Assembly: GCA_018883385.1 (NCBI GenBank)
Contig: VEQD01000006.1
Location: forward strand, 1-56,742
Origin: Rhodocyclaceae bacterium
GTDB lineage: Bacteria; Pseudomonadota; Gammaproteobacteria; Burkholderiales; Rhodocyclaceae
Length of the DNA: 56,742 nucleotides
Reading direction: 5' to 3'
Below, in pieces: positions 1 to 9,459 of the stretch. Position numbers and translations under genes: made by a program. The stretch's first letter is position 1. Every line of letters starts with the position of its first letter. Below the pieces are notes generated by a model, which had not been told where the DNA came from, did no database searches, and saw only the letters and a list, made by a program, of their open reading frames with translations.

Positions 1-1031
1 AAGGCGGCGGTCCAGCCGGCAAAATGCTGTTTGAGCGTGCGGCCCCATTCGGGGTATTCCGCACGGAGTGCGTCCTGTTCCGAGAGGCGGACGCCATAGG
101 GCGGATTGGTAACCATGAGGCCGGATGATGCGGGTGCGGCGATCTCGACGAAGTCGCTCTCCATGAGTGCGATAGCATCGGCGTAGCCGACCTGCTCGAG
201 GTGGCGGTAAGTGGCGGCAATGGCGCCAGGGTGGACATCGCTGGCGAACAGGATCCCTTCGGGCAATGGGGTGATGGCGGCACGTGCATCGGCGCGTAGT
301 TTGCGCCAGAGCGCTTGGTCGGCTTTGGCCCAACGTTCGCAGGCAAAGCGGCGGTTCAGACCCGGTGCGGTGTGGGTGCGCATCCAGGCGGCTTCGATGA
401 CGATGGTGCCACTACCGCACATGGGATCGAGGAAGGTTTTGTAGACGGAGGCACCGGATTCGTCGGTATCGTTCCAGCCGGCCAGTGCGAGAATGCCAGC
501 AGCGAGGTTTTCTTTGAGCGGGGCCTGGCCAGCAGCGCCACGATAGCCGCGCTGCCAGAGCGGGTTGCCCGAGCTGTCGATGTAGAGCGTTGCGCTTGTT
601 TCGGTGAGAAAGAGTTGTATGCGCTGATCGGGGTGGTTGGTATCCACATTGGGGCGCGCACCATGATCGGCACGGAAGCGATCGCAGACGGCATCTTTCA
701 CACGTAGGGTAATGAAGTCCAGGCTCTTGAGCGGTGACTTCACGGCAGTGGTATTGACGCGAATGCTCTGGCTGACGTCGAACCATTCGTGCCAGGCGAT
801 GTCGCGTGCCATTTTGTAGACGTCGTCTTCCTTCTGATACGGTCCTTCGGCGAGTTTGACCAGGAGTCGTGTGGCATAGCGCGAGTGCAGATTCGCTTTG
901 TACAGCGCTAGTTGGCCAGTCTCAGCTTGCACGCCCCCGCCGACTTGGGCGACACGGGTCATGCCCAATGCGCTCAGCTCGGCAGCCAGCAGTTCTTCCA
1001 AGCCGCGCGGGCAGGAGGCAAAAATGTGCAT
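1..1031 (-). CDS. rlmL: 23S rRNA (guanine-N2) methyltransferase, RlmL type; C-terminus cut by left edge
   Basis: About 343 residues are visible; the C-terminal end lies outside the window. The N-terminal third reads as a THUMP-type RNA-binding domain (begins MHIFASCPRGLEELLAAEL). A Rossmann methyltransferase domain follows, with SAM motif I FLDPMCGSGT near residue 199 and the catalytic motif NPPYG near residue 307, the signature of N2-guanine or N6-adenine RNA methyltransferases. The start is the first ATG after an in-frame TGA two codons upstream. Family knowledge: stand-alone RlmL-like proteins of about 380 residues methylate G2445 of 23S rRNA; the exact base is inferred. The gene begins 15 bases after the hemJ stop and is probably co-transcribed with it. 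Confidence 0.85.
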   Translation of the reverse strand, partial: MHIFASCPRGLEELLAAELSALGMTRVAQVGGGVQAETGQLALYKANLHSRYATRLLVKLAEGPYQKEDDVYKMARDIAWHEWFDVSQSIRVNTTAVKSPLKSLDFITLRVKDAVCDRFRADHGARPNVDTNHPDQRIQLFLTETSATLYIDSSGNPLWQRGYRGAAGQAPLKENLAAGILALAGWNDTDESGASVYKTFLDPMCGSGTIVIEAAWMRTHTAPGLNRRFACERWAKADQALWRKLRADARAAITPLPEGILFASDVHPGAIAATYRHLEQVGYADAIALMESDFVEIAAPASSGLMVTNPPYGVRLSEQDALRAEYPEWGRTLKQHFAGWTAA

Positions 1032-1046
1032 GAATCAGCTTTCGGG

Positions 1047-1463
1047 TCAGAAAGGTTTGAGCACGACAAGGAGCGTGATCACCGTGAGCAGGAGGACCGG
1101 GATCTCGTTAAACCAGCGGTACCAGACGTGGCTATGCGTATTTTTGCCAGCAGCGAACTGTTTGTAGAGGTATCCACAGTAATGGTTATAGCCAAGCAGA
1201 AACACGACCAGCAGTGTTTTTGCGTGCAGCCAGCCGCCGGTGAAGCCGTAGCCAAACCAAAGCCACAGACCCAGAGCGATAGCGCCGATTCCGATGGGCG
1301 TGACGAACTTGTAGAGTCGGCGCGCCATGCCGAGCAGGCGCTGGTATTCGGCCGATTGGGTGTCTGGCACGGCGGCCAGATTGACGTAGATGCGAGGTAG
1401 GTAGAAAAGACCGGCGAACCAGCTCACCACCAAAATGATATGAAAGGCTTTGAGGGTCAGCAT
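1047..1463 (-). CDS. hemJ: HemJ-type protoporphyrinogen IX oxidase
   Basis: A 138-residue membrane protein with about four hydrophobic segments. It carries the family motif WFAGLFYLPRIYV near the N-terminus, including the conserved His (FHIIL) just before it, and KTLLVVFLLGYNHY in the middle. Length and motif order fit HemJ (UPF0093, related to CopD membrane proteins), which oxidises protoporphyrinogen IX to protoporphyrin IX in haem synthesis at the inner membrane. The start overlaps the end of the upstream epimerase-like gene by 7 bases, and the rRNA methyltransferase follows, so the three probably form one transcript. The alternative is a generic CopD-family protein. Confidence 0.85.
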   Translation of the reverse strand: MLTLKAFHIILVVSWFAGLFYLPRIYVNLAAVPDTQSAEYQRLLGMARRLYKFVTPIGIGAIALGLWLWFGYGFTGGWLHAKTLLVVFLLGYNHYCGYLYKQFAAGKNTHSHVWYRWFNEIPVLLLTVITLLVVLKPF

Positions 1464-2431
1464 GGGGGCACCTTCAGTGTTGCGAGAAAATCATGCACCG
1501 TTGGGTAACGGAGCCGGATCCGGAGTTCATTGAGCAATCGTTTGTTGTCCAGCCGGCGCGATTCTGACATGAATGAGTAAAGCATGGGGGAAACGCGGGG
1601 TTTCAATTGCTCGCGCGCTAGACGCTCGGGTCGGGGTATGCCCGTCGCATCGGCGACAGCATCGAACCAATCGCCCATTTTCAACCGGCTATTGTCGACC
1701 GTATTGATGGCGCGCAAGGTTCCAGAGCGGTAAAGCGCGAGCCAGCAGATGCGCGCGAGATCGTCGGCATGAATATGGTTGGTCCAGGTGTCGTCTTCCG
1801 GTCGAAGCGCCGGAGTACCGCTCCGTAAACGGTCGGTGGGAAGGCGGTCGGCTGCGTAGATGCCGGGCACGCGAAGGATGCCGCCAGTGTGGCTGTTATG
1901 CCCAACCCGGCTGCTACCCCGCTGCCAGTGCCGTAAAGTTTGTTCGGCGGCAACGCGACGCCGGGCCCGTGCGGTGTTCGGACGGACGGGGCAGGTCTCG
2001 TTGGTCAGCGCCCCCTGGCGGTCGCCGTAGACCCCGGTGGTTCCAATGAGCACCAGTCGGCGTGGTAGACTGCGCCCACCATGCAGGGCGGCAAGAAAAT
2101 GGTTCAGGCGGTAATCTGCTGCGTGATCTTCGGCCGGCGGTGCCAGGTAAATGACACTGTCGGCAATGCCTCGTAAACGATGCAATGATCGCGGTTGATC
2201 CAGGTCGGCTGCAATCGGCGTTGTCCCCAAGCCACGCCAGGCCGACCATGCCGGACTGTCTGGCGCGTGACGCAACAGGGCGCGAATACGGTAACGGGAC
2301 CCATGTGCATTGATTTGTTGGGCGATGCGCACAGCGACATCACCGCAACCAGCCAGCAACAGGCGGGGTTGTCGAAAGCGCCGCGGCAATGCGCGCGGGG
2401 GGTGAGTGGCACGGGGGGTTGCGGTCGGCAT
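1457..2431 (-). CDS. NAD(P)-binding epimerase/dehydratase-like protein (YeeZ type)
   Basis: A 324-residue extended short-chain dehydrogenase-like protein. The nucleotide-binding loop AGCGDVAVRIA near residue 27 is an imperfect GxGxxG. IGTTGVYGDRQG resembles the Ser/Thr-Tyr active-site strand of sugar-nucleotide epimerases, and NHIHADDLARI matches the late HVxD motif. This fits the YeeZ/COG0451 group, whose substrate is unknown. The first ATG is taken; the 30-residue basic, proline-rich leader before the Rossmann fold could mean a later start. It is divergent from the flavin reductase at 2476, with about 45 bases between starts. Confidence 0.7.
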   Translation of the reverse strand: MPTATPRATHPPRALPRRFRQPRLLLAGCGDVAVRIAQQINAHGSRYRIRALLRHAPDSPAWSAWRGLGTTPIAADLDQPRSLHRLRGIADSVIYLAPPAEDHAADYRLNHFLAALHGGRSLPRRLVLIGTTGVYGDRQGALTNETCPVRPNTARARRRVAAEQTLRHWQRGSSRVGHNSHTGGILRVPGIYAADRLPTDRLRSGTPALRPEDDTWTNHIHADDLARICWLALYRSGTLRAINTVDNSRLKMGDWFDAVADATGIPRPERLAREQLKPRVSPMLYSFMSESRRLDNKRLLNELRIRLRYPTVHDFLATLKVPPC

Positions 2432-2475
2432 GGCGTTATTCTACGGTTTCTCGTTTTTGTCATTCAGGATTTGTT

Positions 2476-3489
2476 ATGACGCATCAGGTTACGCTCAATC
2501 CGATCAATGCCTCCTTTCGTGCCGATGGGCATGAAACGGTGCTCGAAGCAGCGTTGCGCCACGACTTGTTGGTGCCGTATGGTTGCCGCAATGGGGGCTG
2601 CGGTGCTTGCCGCGCCAAAATAACCTCGGGTTTGGTAGATCACGGCAAGTCCAGTGAGACGACGCTGACCCCGGCCGATCGTGAGGCGGGCTTTGCGCTC
2701 TTATGCTGCGCGGTCCCGCAGACGGATGTGACGGTCGAGGTAAAAGATGTGCGGCGTAGTACTGATATTCCGGTCAAAACCCTACCAAGCCGGATCGAAA
2801 GCCTGGAAAAGCCGGCTAACGATGTCGCCGTGTTGACCCTCCGCCTGCCGGCAACGGAAGTGTTCCAGTTTCATGCCGGGCAGTACATCGACATTCTGCT
2901 TAAAGACGGCAAGCGTCGCAGTTTCTCGATTGCCAATCCGCCGCACGATACGGCAACCATCGAGTTGCATGTGCGCCATGTGCCGGGCGGCCTGTTTACT
3001 GACCAGGTGTTTAGTACGATGAAGGTGCGGGATATTCTGCGTTTCAACGGCCCACACGGCAGCTTCTACCTGCGCGAATCGACTAAGCCGATGATTCTTT
3101 TGGCAGGTGGCACCGGTTTTGCCCCGATCAAGTCGATTGTGCTCGAAGCGCTGTATCTGGAACTGGATCGGCCAATGCATATCTACTGGGGTGCGCGTGA
3201 TCGCGTTGGCCTGTATCAATATGAGGTGGTCGAAGCCTGGGCGGCGCAGTATCCACACATCCAGTTCATTCCTGTGCTGTCTGAACCAGAGTCAACCCCG
3301 GGCTGGACAGGTCGAACGGGGCTTGTTCACGAAGCCGTGTTGGCCGACTTTCCGGATCTATCGAACTACGAGATTTATGCCTGTGGTGCACCGGCCATGA
3401 TTGCGGCAGCACGTTCGGATTATCTCGGCACAGGGCAGCTGCCGGAAGACGCGTTCTTTGCCGACTCGTTCGAGTTTGCCGCGAACTAA
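2476..3489 (+). CDS. 2Fe-2S / FAD / NAD(P)H oxidoreductase (CDP-6-deoxy-delta-3,4-glucoseen reductase-like)
   Basis: A 337-residue three-domain electron-transfer protein. Plant-type ferredoxin domain at 1-90, with cluster ligands in CRNGGCGACRA and a final Cys in LLCCAV. FAD domain at about 100-200 with RRSFSIAN. NAD(P)H domain with GGTGFAPIKS and a C-terminal FADSFEF. Proteins of this layout (AscD, PrmB and phenol hydroxylase reductase relatives) pass electrons from NAD(P)H to a partner enzyme. No partner oxygenase or sugar pathway lies beside it, so the acceptor is unknown. The open frame extends 29 codons upstream, but MTHQVTLNP at 2476 follows a weak AGGA-like site and begins the domain. 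Confidence 0.8.
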   Translation: MTHQVTLNPINASFRADGHETVLEAALRHDLLVPYGCRNGGCGACRAKITSGLVDHGKSSETTLTPADREAGFALLCCAVPQTDVTVEVKDVRRSTDIPVKTLPSRIESLEKPANDVAVLTLRLPATEVFQFHAGQYIDILLKDGKRRSFSIANPPHDTATIELHVRHVPGGLFTDQVFSTMKVRDILRFNGPHGSFYLRESTKPMILLAGGTGFAPIKSIVLEALYLELDRPMHIYWGARDRVGLYQYEVVEAWAAQYPHIQFIPVLSEPESTPGWTGRTGLVHEAVLADFPDLSNYEIYACGAPAMIAAARSDYLGTGQLPEDAFFADSFEFAAN

Positions 3490-3497
3490 TAACCCCT

Positions 3498-4274
3498 ATG
3501 TGCCTCATCGCCTGGCGCTGGCAGCCCAATGACGACACGCCACTGGTGTTGCTGGCGAACCGGGACGAGTTTTATGCGCGCCCGACGCGGGCGCTTGCCC
3601 AGTGGGCGAATTCACCCGTGATCGCGGGTCAGGACCTGGAGGGTGGCGGCACCTGGTTGGGCGTGACGGCCAGCGGCAAGCTGGCAGCTCTTACCAACTA
3701 CCGTGACCCGGCGATGATGGAAGACGGCCGGCCCTCGCGAGGATCACTGGTGCAGGGATTTCTGGAAGGCCAGCTCGGTAGTGAGGCATACCTCAACGAG
3801 CTGGCGCGCTACGCGCATCAGTACAACCCGTTTAATTTGTTGGTCTACGATGGCTTGCAGCTCATGGGCTGCGAAAGCCGTGGCCAAGACTACCAAATCG
3901 TACGCACGAAACCCGGTGTTGCTGCCGTATCGAATGCAGACTTTGATTCGGCCTGGCCGAAGGTGGCAGCACTGCGGGAGGCTTTGAACGACGCGCTATC
4001 TGAAGACGATGCCACAGATCAGCAATTGCTGAAGCTCCTGGAAAATCGTGAGACTGCCCCGGATACCTTGTTACCCGAGACGGGTATACCGCGTGATTTA
4101 GAGCGCGCCCTGTCAGCGGCTTTTATTACGCTGCCTGCTTATGGTACGCGGGCATCCAGTGTGGTGCGTATTCATGCCGATAGCGTACATATGATTGAAC
4201 GTTGCTTCGATGCAGCAGGTGTGCGAACTGATGTGGCGATTTCGCGCGCACGCACGGTTCAGAAAGGCCGATGA
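3498..4274 (+). CDS. NRDE family protein (TANGO2-like)
   Basis: 258 residues beginning MCLIAWRWQP, with the defining NRDE motif in LLANRDEFYARPTRAL and the conserved GGGTWLGVTASGKLAALTNYR stretch. This is the NRDE/TANGO2 family (old name DUF833). The nearly N-terminal Cys recalls Ntn hydrolases, but no reaction is firmly known; haem handling has been proposed for relatives. It starts 8 bases after the reductase stop and its last codon overlaps the start of the patatin gene (ATGA), so the three probably share a transcript. Confidence 0.85.
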   Translation: MCLIAWRWQPNDDTPLVLLANRDEFYARPTRALAQWANSPVIAGQDLEGGGTWLGVTASGKLAALTNYRDPAMMEDGRPSRGSLVQGFLEGQLGSEAYLNELARYAHQYNPFNLLVYDGLQLMGCESRGQDYQIVRTKPGVAAVSNADFDSAWPKVAALREALNDALSEDDATDQQLLKLLENRETAPDTLLPETGIPRDLERALSAAFITLPAYGTRASSVVRIHADSVHMIERCFDAAGVRTDVAISRARTVQKGR

Positions 4275-5524
4275 TGCCTGGCCTAAGTCTGCGATCGTGG
4301 CTCGGTGTGTTGCTGGTGGCTGTGTCATTGAGCGCCTGGAGTGCGCCCTCTAGGCTGGAGGCGCTGCCGCCCGGGCTGGCCAATGAGGCCACGATTAATG
4401 GTCTTGCGGGTGTGCGCTACGCCATTAATCAGACCAGTGGCGTTGCACTCTTTCTGCGCGACCTTGAGCAGAGCCTGCGGACCATGAACCGGGATCAGCC
4501 CGGTGCACCGATTACCTATTTGTCGATCTCTGGCGGCGGTGGTCGCGGCGCTTTCGGAGCCGGGCTGCTGAATGGCTGGAGCCGACAGGGCACCCGGCCC
4601 GACTTTAACATGGTGACAGGCATCAGCACCGGTGCGTTGATGGCTCCCTTCGCGTTTCTAGGCGCCGCGTACGACCCGGTGTTGAAACGGCTGTATACCG
4701 GCGTGACCGACAAGGACGTGGTGCGTGAACGCACCTATGCGGCGATACTTTTCTCGGATGGCTTGGGGGATACATCGCCGTTATACAACTTGATTTCTGA
4801 ATATGTCACACCAGAGCTCTTACGCAAGATTGCCTATGAATATACGGTGCGCCATCGTTGGCTATTAATCGGTACTAACAACCTCGACACCGGGCAACCG
4901 ATCATCTGGAATATGGGCAAGATTGCAGCCTATGACACACCGGAAGCATTGGCGTTGTTTCGTCGCGTGATGCTGGCTTCGGCATCCTTGCCCGGATTCT
5001 TCTCGCCGGTGATGCTGGATGTGAATTACCAGGGAAAGACCTATCAGGAAATGCATGTCGATGGCGGTGTCAGCCGGCAGGTTTTTCTTTATCCGGCGTC
5101 TCTGTTTCACGAGAGCGGCGCCTACAAATTGCTCGAGGGACGTAAACGCGAGGCCTATCTGATCCGCAACGATGTGCTGGATGATGAGACCTTCCAGACG
5201 GTAGAGCGCAAAACGCTCCCTATCGCCAAACAGGCGCTGCGCCAATTTGCCCGTTCGCACGAGGATGGCGACACGCTGATGGCTTACCTCACGGCGCAGA
5301 AGGATGGCTTCAGTTTCAACATGGCCTATGTGACGGATGATTTCATCAAGGCCAAACCCAGAAGCCAGTTTGATCAGGCATTTATGCAGGCTTTGTTTGC
5401 GCACGCCGAGGCGCTCGCTGCGCGCGGCTATCCCTGGTCTAAAACACCGCCAGGGCTGACCGAGGCGCTGTCAGGTAGCCTCAACAAATTCCGGGATGCC
5501 GTAAACGGTAGCCAGACGCGTTAG
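4271..5524 (+). CDS. exported patatin-like phospholipase
   Basis: 417 residues with an N-terminal signal peptide (hydrophobic LGVLLVAVSLSAWSA). The patatin hydrolase core is clear: oxyanion loop SGGGGRGAFGAG, nucleophile elbow GISTG near residue 117, and the Asp partner in VDGGV. This Ser-Asp dyad family hydrolyses acyl esters of phospholipids or neutral lipids, here probably in the periplasm. It overlaps the NRDE gene by 4 bases, and its stop overlaps the polA stop on the other strand, so no independent terminator fits between them. The substrate is not predictable. Confidence 0.85.
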   Translation: MMPGLSLRSWLGVLLVAVSLSAWSAPSRLEALPPGLANEATINGLAGVRYAINQTSGVALFLRDLEQSLRTMNRDQPGAPITYLSISGGGGRGAFGAGLLNGWSRQGTRPDFNMVTGISTGALMAPFAFLGAAYDPVLKRLYTGVTDKDVVRERTYAAILFSDGLGDTSPLYNLISEYVTPELLRKIAYEYTVRHRWLLIGTNNLDTGQPIIWNMGKIAAYDTPEALALFRRVMLASASLPGFFSPVMLDVNYQGKTYQEMHVDGGVSRQVFLYPASLFHESGAYKLLEGRKREAYLIRNDVLDDETFQTVERKTLPIAKQALRQFARSHEDGDTLMAYLTAQKDGFSFNMAYVTDDFIKAKPRSQFDQAFMQALFAHAEALAARGYPWSKTPPGLTEALSGSLNKFRDAVNGSQTR

Positions 5525-8262
5525 TGTGCTTCATCCCAGTTCAATCCAATGCCGATATCGACGACCAGTGGCACCTTGAGTTTCGCGACCTGAGTCATTA
5601 ATCGCCCCAAGGCATCGTGAACCAGGACACGTTCAGTCTCTGGCACGTCGAGCACCAGTTCGTCATGTACTTGCATGATGAGTTTTGTGGACAGATTCTC
5701 TTTGTCGATCCAATCTTGAACCGCGACCATCGCCATCTTGATGAGGTCGGCGGCGGTACCCTGCATCGGGGCGTTGATCGCAGCGCGTTCTGCGGCCTGA
5801 CGTCGCCCCTGTTGTCCGGCTTTGAGATCGGGCAACCAGAGACGGCGGCCAAAGACGGTTTCGACGTAGCCATGGTGATGTGCTGATTGGCGTGTTTCTT
5901 CCATGTAACGGGCAACACCGGGATAGCGATCAAAATAGCGATCAATATACGTCTGTGCGGCACCCCGTTCTACGCCCAGTTGTTTGGCAAGTCCGAAGGC
6001 GCTCATGCCGTAAATCAGACCGAAATTAATGGCTTTGGCGGCACGGCGTTGTTCGTCGCCTACTTCCAGCGGCATCACCCCGAAGACTTCGGCGGCGGTG
6101 GCACGGTGAATATCTTCGCCATGGGCAAAGGCATTGAGCAAGCCATGGTCTGCAGACAGGTGTGCCATGATGCGTAATTCGATCTGCGAATAATCGGCCG
6201 AGATAATGCAGTGCCCGGGCGGCGCAATGAAAGCTTCGCGAATACGTCGACCCTCGGCGGTCCGCACGGGAATGTTCTGCAGATTTGGATCGGAACTGGC
6301 AAGGCGGCCAGTCACCGCTGTGGTTTGTGAGTAGTGTGTGTGAACGCGACCGGTGGCCGGATTGATCCGTTGCGGCAATTTGTCGCAATAAGTGTTTTTG
6401 AGTTTGGCAATGCCGCGATATTCCAGCAACGCCCGAGGCAGCGGGAAATCCAGTGCAAGCTCAGTCAAGACTTCCTCGTCGGTCGACGGTGTGCCGGAGG
6501 CGGTTTTTTTCTTGACCGGCAGCCCCTGTTGCGTGAATAGGATGTCGCTCAGCTGTTTGGGTGAGTTGAGATTGAAGCTTTGACCAGCCAGCGCGTGCGC
6601 CTCCGATTCGAGGATCAGCATGCGCTCACCAAGTGCATGGCTTTGATCTGCCAGTCGTTGATTGTCGATCAGCACCCCATTCTGTTCCATCGTGAACAAC
6701 ACTTGCGCGACGGGAAGCTCAAGCGCTCGATAGGTTCGTTCAAGCCCGTGTTCGGCGGCTAGACGTGGCCGTAGACAATCGGCAATGCGCATGGTGATGT
6801 CGGCATCTTCGGCGGCATAGGCCGCCGCATCGGCGACAGCAACCTGATCAAAAGTGATCTGATTGGCGCCTTTGCCGCAAAGGGCTTCGTAGGGAATCGT
6901 TGGCATGCCCAGATGGCGACGTGCCAGTGCGCCCAGTTCCAAGGCGCCTGCGCTGACCTGCCCGGCTTCAAGGACGTAGGCCATGAGCAGGGTGTCGTCA
7001 ACGATGCCCGCCAGATGGACGCCGTGATTGGCGAAGATGTGCTGATCGTATTTGGCGTTCTGCAATATCTTTTGGGGTGCGGGGTCTTCCAGCCACGGCT
7101 TCAGGCGGGCGAGCGTGCTATCGAATGGAAGTTGATCCGGTGCATCCGGACCGCTGTGGGCCAGCGGCAGGTAGGCTGCTTCTCCCGGGGCTACGGCAAA
7201 TGAGATGCCGACCAGACGGGCCTGTTGTTCATCCAGGCTGGTGGTCTCAGTATCAAGCGCGACACGTTCGGCCCGGATGATTTTGTCCAGCCAGTGTTCT
7301 AGCGTTTCGGCATCGAGAATAATTTCGTACCTGGCACGATGCGCACCATCGTCAGGCAAGAGCGTGGGTGTCGGCTCGGCAGCATCGCGCTCAGTGGCGA
7401 GGTTCATTCTGGCAACCGGCGCCTCGAGTGCTTTCAGCCAGGTCTTGAAGCCGTTGTGATGAAAGATGTTGCGCAGCGCTTGGGTATCTTCGGGCTGAGC
7501 TTGCAGCGCGCTGATCGGTAGCGGAAGCGGGACATCCGTCTTGACCGTTGCCAGCATGCGGCCCAGGGGCAGGAAGTCGAGATGAGCGCGCAGATTCTCG
7601 CCAGCAACGCCTTTGACTTCGGCGGCGTGCGCGATCAGATGATCGAGATCGCCATAGGTCTGAAGCCATTTGGCGGCCGTTTTAGGCCCGACTTTCTGCA
7701 CGCCGGGGATATTGTCGGCGGTGTCGCCCACTAGCGCCAGGTAATCAGTGATGCGATCCGGCGGCACACCGAATTTGGCTTCGACCCCGGCAACATCCAG
7801 ACGCTCATTGCTCATCGTATTGACCAGCGTCACTTGCGGGGTGACCAGCTGCGCAAGATCCTTGTCGCCGGTGGAGACAACGACATGCATTCCATTCGCG
7901 GCAGCCTGACGTGCCAGGGTGCCGATCACGTCATCGGCTTCGACACCATGCTCCATGAGAATGGGCCAGCCCAGTGCGCGAACGACCTGGTGGATGGGTT
8001 CGATCTGTCGCACCAGGTCTTCCGGCATGGGCGGGCGGTGTGCCTTGTATTCGGCGTACAGTGAGTCGCGAAAGGTGGGGCCGCTGGCATCAAACACACA
8101 GACGCGGTGTTCGGCCGGGATTTCGGTCGCCAGACGACGCAGCATTGCAATCATGCCGTAAAGTGCCCCTGTTGGATCCCCGGCCTGATTTCGCAGGTCG
8201 GGTAGTGCATGAAATGCACGATAGAGGTAGGATGATCCGTCAACGAGTAGCAGTGTAGGCAT
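5521..8262 (-). CDS. polA: DNA polymerase I
   Basis: 913 residues, full length for PolA, with all three domains. 5'-nuclease: DGSSYLYRAF at the N-terminus, EADDVIGTLA, STGDKDLAQLV and the GVQKVGPKTAAKWL helix-hairpin-helix. 3'-5' exonuclease with acidic residues intact (DTETTSLD near 337). Polymerase motifs A (DYSQIELRIM near 687), B (RRAAKAINFGLIYG) and C (QVHDELVLD near 860). It fills gaps and removes RNA primers during replication and repair. The frame opens 26 codons earlier, but MPTLLLVDGSS at 8262 is the conserved start. Confidence 0.98.
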   Translation of the reverse strand: MPTLLLVDGSSYLYRAFHALPDLRNQAGDPTGALYGMIAMLRRLATEIPAEHRVCVFDASGPTFRDSLYAEYKAHRPPMPEDLVRQIEPIHQVVRALGWPILMEHGVEADDVIGTLARQAAANGMHVVVSTGDKDLAQLVTPQVTLVNTMSNERLDVAGVEAKFGVPPDRITDYLALVGDTADNIPGVQKVGPKTAAKWLQTYGDLDHLIAHAAEVKGVAGENLRAHLDFLPLGRMLATVKTDVPLPLPISALQAQPEDTQALRNIFHHNGFKTWLKALEAPVARMNLATERDAAEPTPTLLPDDGAHRARYEIILDAETLEHWLDKIIRAERVALDTETTSLDEQQARLVGISFAVAPGEAAYLPLAHSGPDAPDQLPFDSTLARLKPWLEDPAPQKILQNAKYDQHIFANHGVHLAGIVDDTLLMAYVLEAGQVSAGALELGALARRHLGMPTIPYEALCGKGANQITFDQVAVADAAAYAAEDADITMRIADCLRPRLAAEHGLERTYRALELPVAQVLFTMEQNGVLIDNQRLADQSHALGERMLILESEAHALAGQSFNLNSPKQLSDILFTQQGLPVKKKTASGTPSTDEEVLTELALDFPLPRALLEYRGIAKLKNTYCDKLPQRINPATGRVHTHYSQTTAVTGRLASSDPNLQNIPVRTAEGRRIREAFIAPPGHCIISADYSQIELRIMAHLSADHGLLNAFAHGEDIHRATAAEVFGVMPLEVGDEQRRAAKAINFGLIYGMSAFGLAKQLGVERGAAQTYIDRYFDRYPGVARYMEETRQSAHHHGYVETVFGRRLWLPDLKAGQQGRRQAAERAAINAPMQGTAADLIKMAMVAVQDWIDKENLSTKLIMQVHDELVLDVPETERVLVHDALGRLMTQVAKLKVPLVVDIGIGLNWDEAH

Positions 8263-8294
8263 GAAGACAGCAGAGGTGCGGCGTGGAAGAAAAT

Positions 8295-9014
8295 ATGAAA
8301 AACGGATTCCACTCGGTGGAATCGGCGGCCGATGCCGCAACGCTGACCGAGCGGGAGGCCTGGCGCCTGTTCGGGATTATGTCAGAGTTCGTCGAAGCGA
8401 CGGATCGTCTGTCCGAAGTTCGTCCGGCGGTCTCCATTTTCGGGAGTGCCCGTGTTTCACCGGAATCTCCCTATTACCAGCTGGCAGAGACCATTGCGGC
8501 ACGTCTGTCGGAGGCCGGCCTGGGCGTGATCTCCGGCGGCGGCCCCGGGGTGATGGAAGCCGCCAACAAAGGAGCCTTTGGGGGGAATGGACCGTCGATC
8601 GGCCTCAATATTGAATTGCCCCACGAACAGCACAGTAATCCGTACCAGGATATTTCGCTGGGATTTCGTCATTTCTTTGCGCGTAAATATATGTTCGTGC
8701 GCTTTGCGGTTGCTTACGTGGTCATGCCCGGTGGCTTCGGCACGCTGGACGAACTGATGGAGGCATTGACCCTGATTCAGACTCGAAAAAGCCGCCAATT
8801 CCCGGTCATTTTGGTGGGGTCGGCGTTCTGGGCCGGCCTGATCAGTTGGCTGAAAGCGCGTCTGGTTGAAGAAAAGATGATCAGCCCTGAAGATATGGAT
8901 TTGCTCCAGGTCATCGATGATCCAGCTGAGGTTGTCGAAGCCATCTTCCGCCATTACGAGACCCGTGGTTTTGCACCCTTGCCCGGCGAGCGCGAGCTTT
9001 TGCTGAACCTGTAA
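8295..9014 (+). CDS. LOG family nucleoside 5'-monophosphate phosphoribohydrolase
   Basis: 239 residues with both LOG signatures: GGGPGVMEAANKGA and PGGFGTLDELMEALT, the latter giving the catalytic Arg/Glu region. Family members release the base from (cytokinin) nucleoside monophosphates; in bacteria many act as AMP or pyrimidine nucleotide nucleosidases (PpnN-like). A GTG at 8283 is possible, but the ATG at 8295 is preceded by GGAAGA and is preferred. It is divergent from polA with only 32 bases between starts. Confidence 0.85.
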   Translation: MKNGFHSVESAADAATLTEREAWRLFGIMSEFVEATDRLSEVRPAVSIFGSARVSPESPYYQLAETIAARLSEAGLGVISGGGPGVMEAANKGAFGGNGPSIGLNIELPHEQHSNPYQDISLGFRHFFARKYMFVRFAVAYVVMPGGFGTLDELMEALTLIQTRKSRQFPVILVGSAFWAGLISWLKARLVEEKMISPEDMDLLQVIDDPAEVVEAIFRHYETRGFAPLPGERELLLNL

Positions 9015-9033
9015 TAAAATCGGCGCATATCAA

Positions 9034-9456
9034 ATGTCTGGATGCCGCATGCCTGCCCCTACTCTTTGCAATAACCTGTTACGCGTCACCGCTACGGGCT
9101 TCCTGCTCTCCGGCTTATGGTTGTCGCTGGATGCCGCTGCGCAATCCTCGGCCAAGCCGGCCGCTCAATCAGCCTCTAGCCTGCCGCCGCAGGTGGTGAC
9201 CTACGATCCAGCGCTCAGTGACGCACAGGCCTCCGCAGAAGAAGAAGGGGCGGTCACCATTACGCCAGACGACCGGGGTACCAGTATTCAACGTTACGGC
9301 TCGGGCGGTCGACCGACACGCGAGGTCGTGAATCCGCCGCTCTTGCCAGAGTATTCCGAATCGCCGCCTCCTGAGCCCCAAAGCGTCATTCCTGATTCCG
9401 ACCCAGTACGTGGTGACATGGTGCAGCCGCCGATGTGGACGCTCTGGAGCTGGTAA
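9034..9456 (+). CDS. exported DUF2782-like protein
   Basis: 140 residues with a signal peptide (LLRVTATGFLLSGLWLSLDAAAQ). The mature part is Pro/Ser/Glu rich, with a short core AVTITPDDRGTSIQRYGSGG that resembles the DUF2782 motif (V-I-x-D-x-I-x-E-Y-x-x-x-G). DUF2782 genes typically lie near polA in betaproteobacteria, as here. Function is unknown. The repetitive acidic Pro-rich tail suggests a periplasmic, partly disordered protein. Position between the LOG gene and the BPSS1780 genes supports a real gene. Confidence 0.65.
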   Translation: MSGCRMPAPTLCNNLLRVTATGFLLSGLWLSLDAAAQSSAKPAAQSASSLPPQVVTYDPALSDAQASAEEEGAVTITPDDRGTSIQRYGSGGRPTREVVNPPLLPEYSESPPPEPQSVIPDSDPVRGDMVQPPMWTLWSW

Positions 9457-9459
9457 CGT

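Noticed and set aside
412-786. Open frames of 110-160 codons on both strands inside 1-1031
   Set aside because: The only frame with family motifs (THUMP, SAM motif I, NPPY) is the minus-strand methyltransferase running off the left edge.
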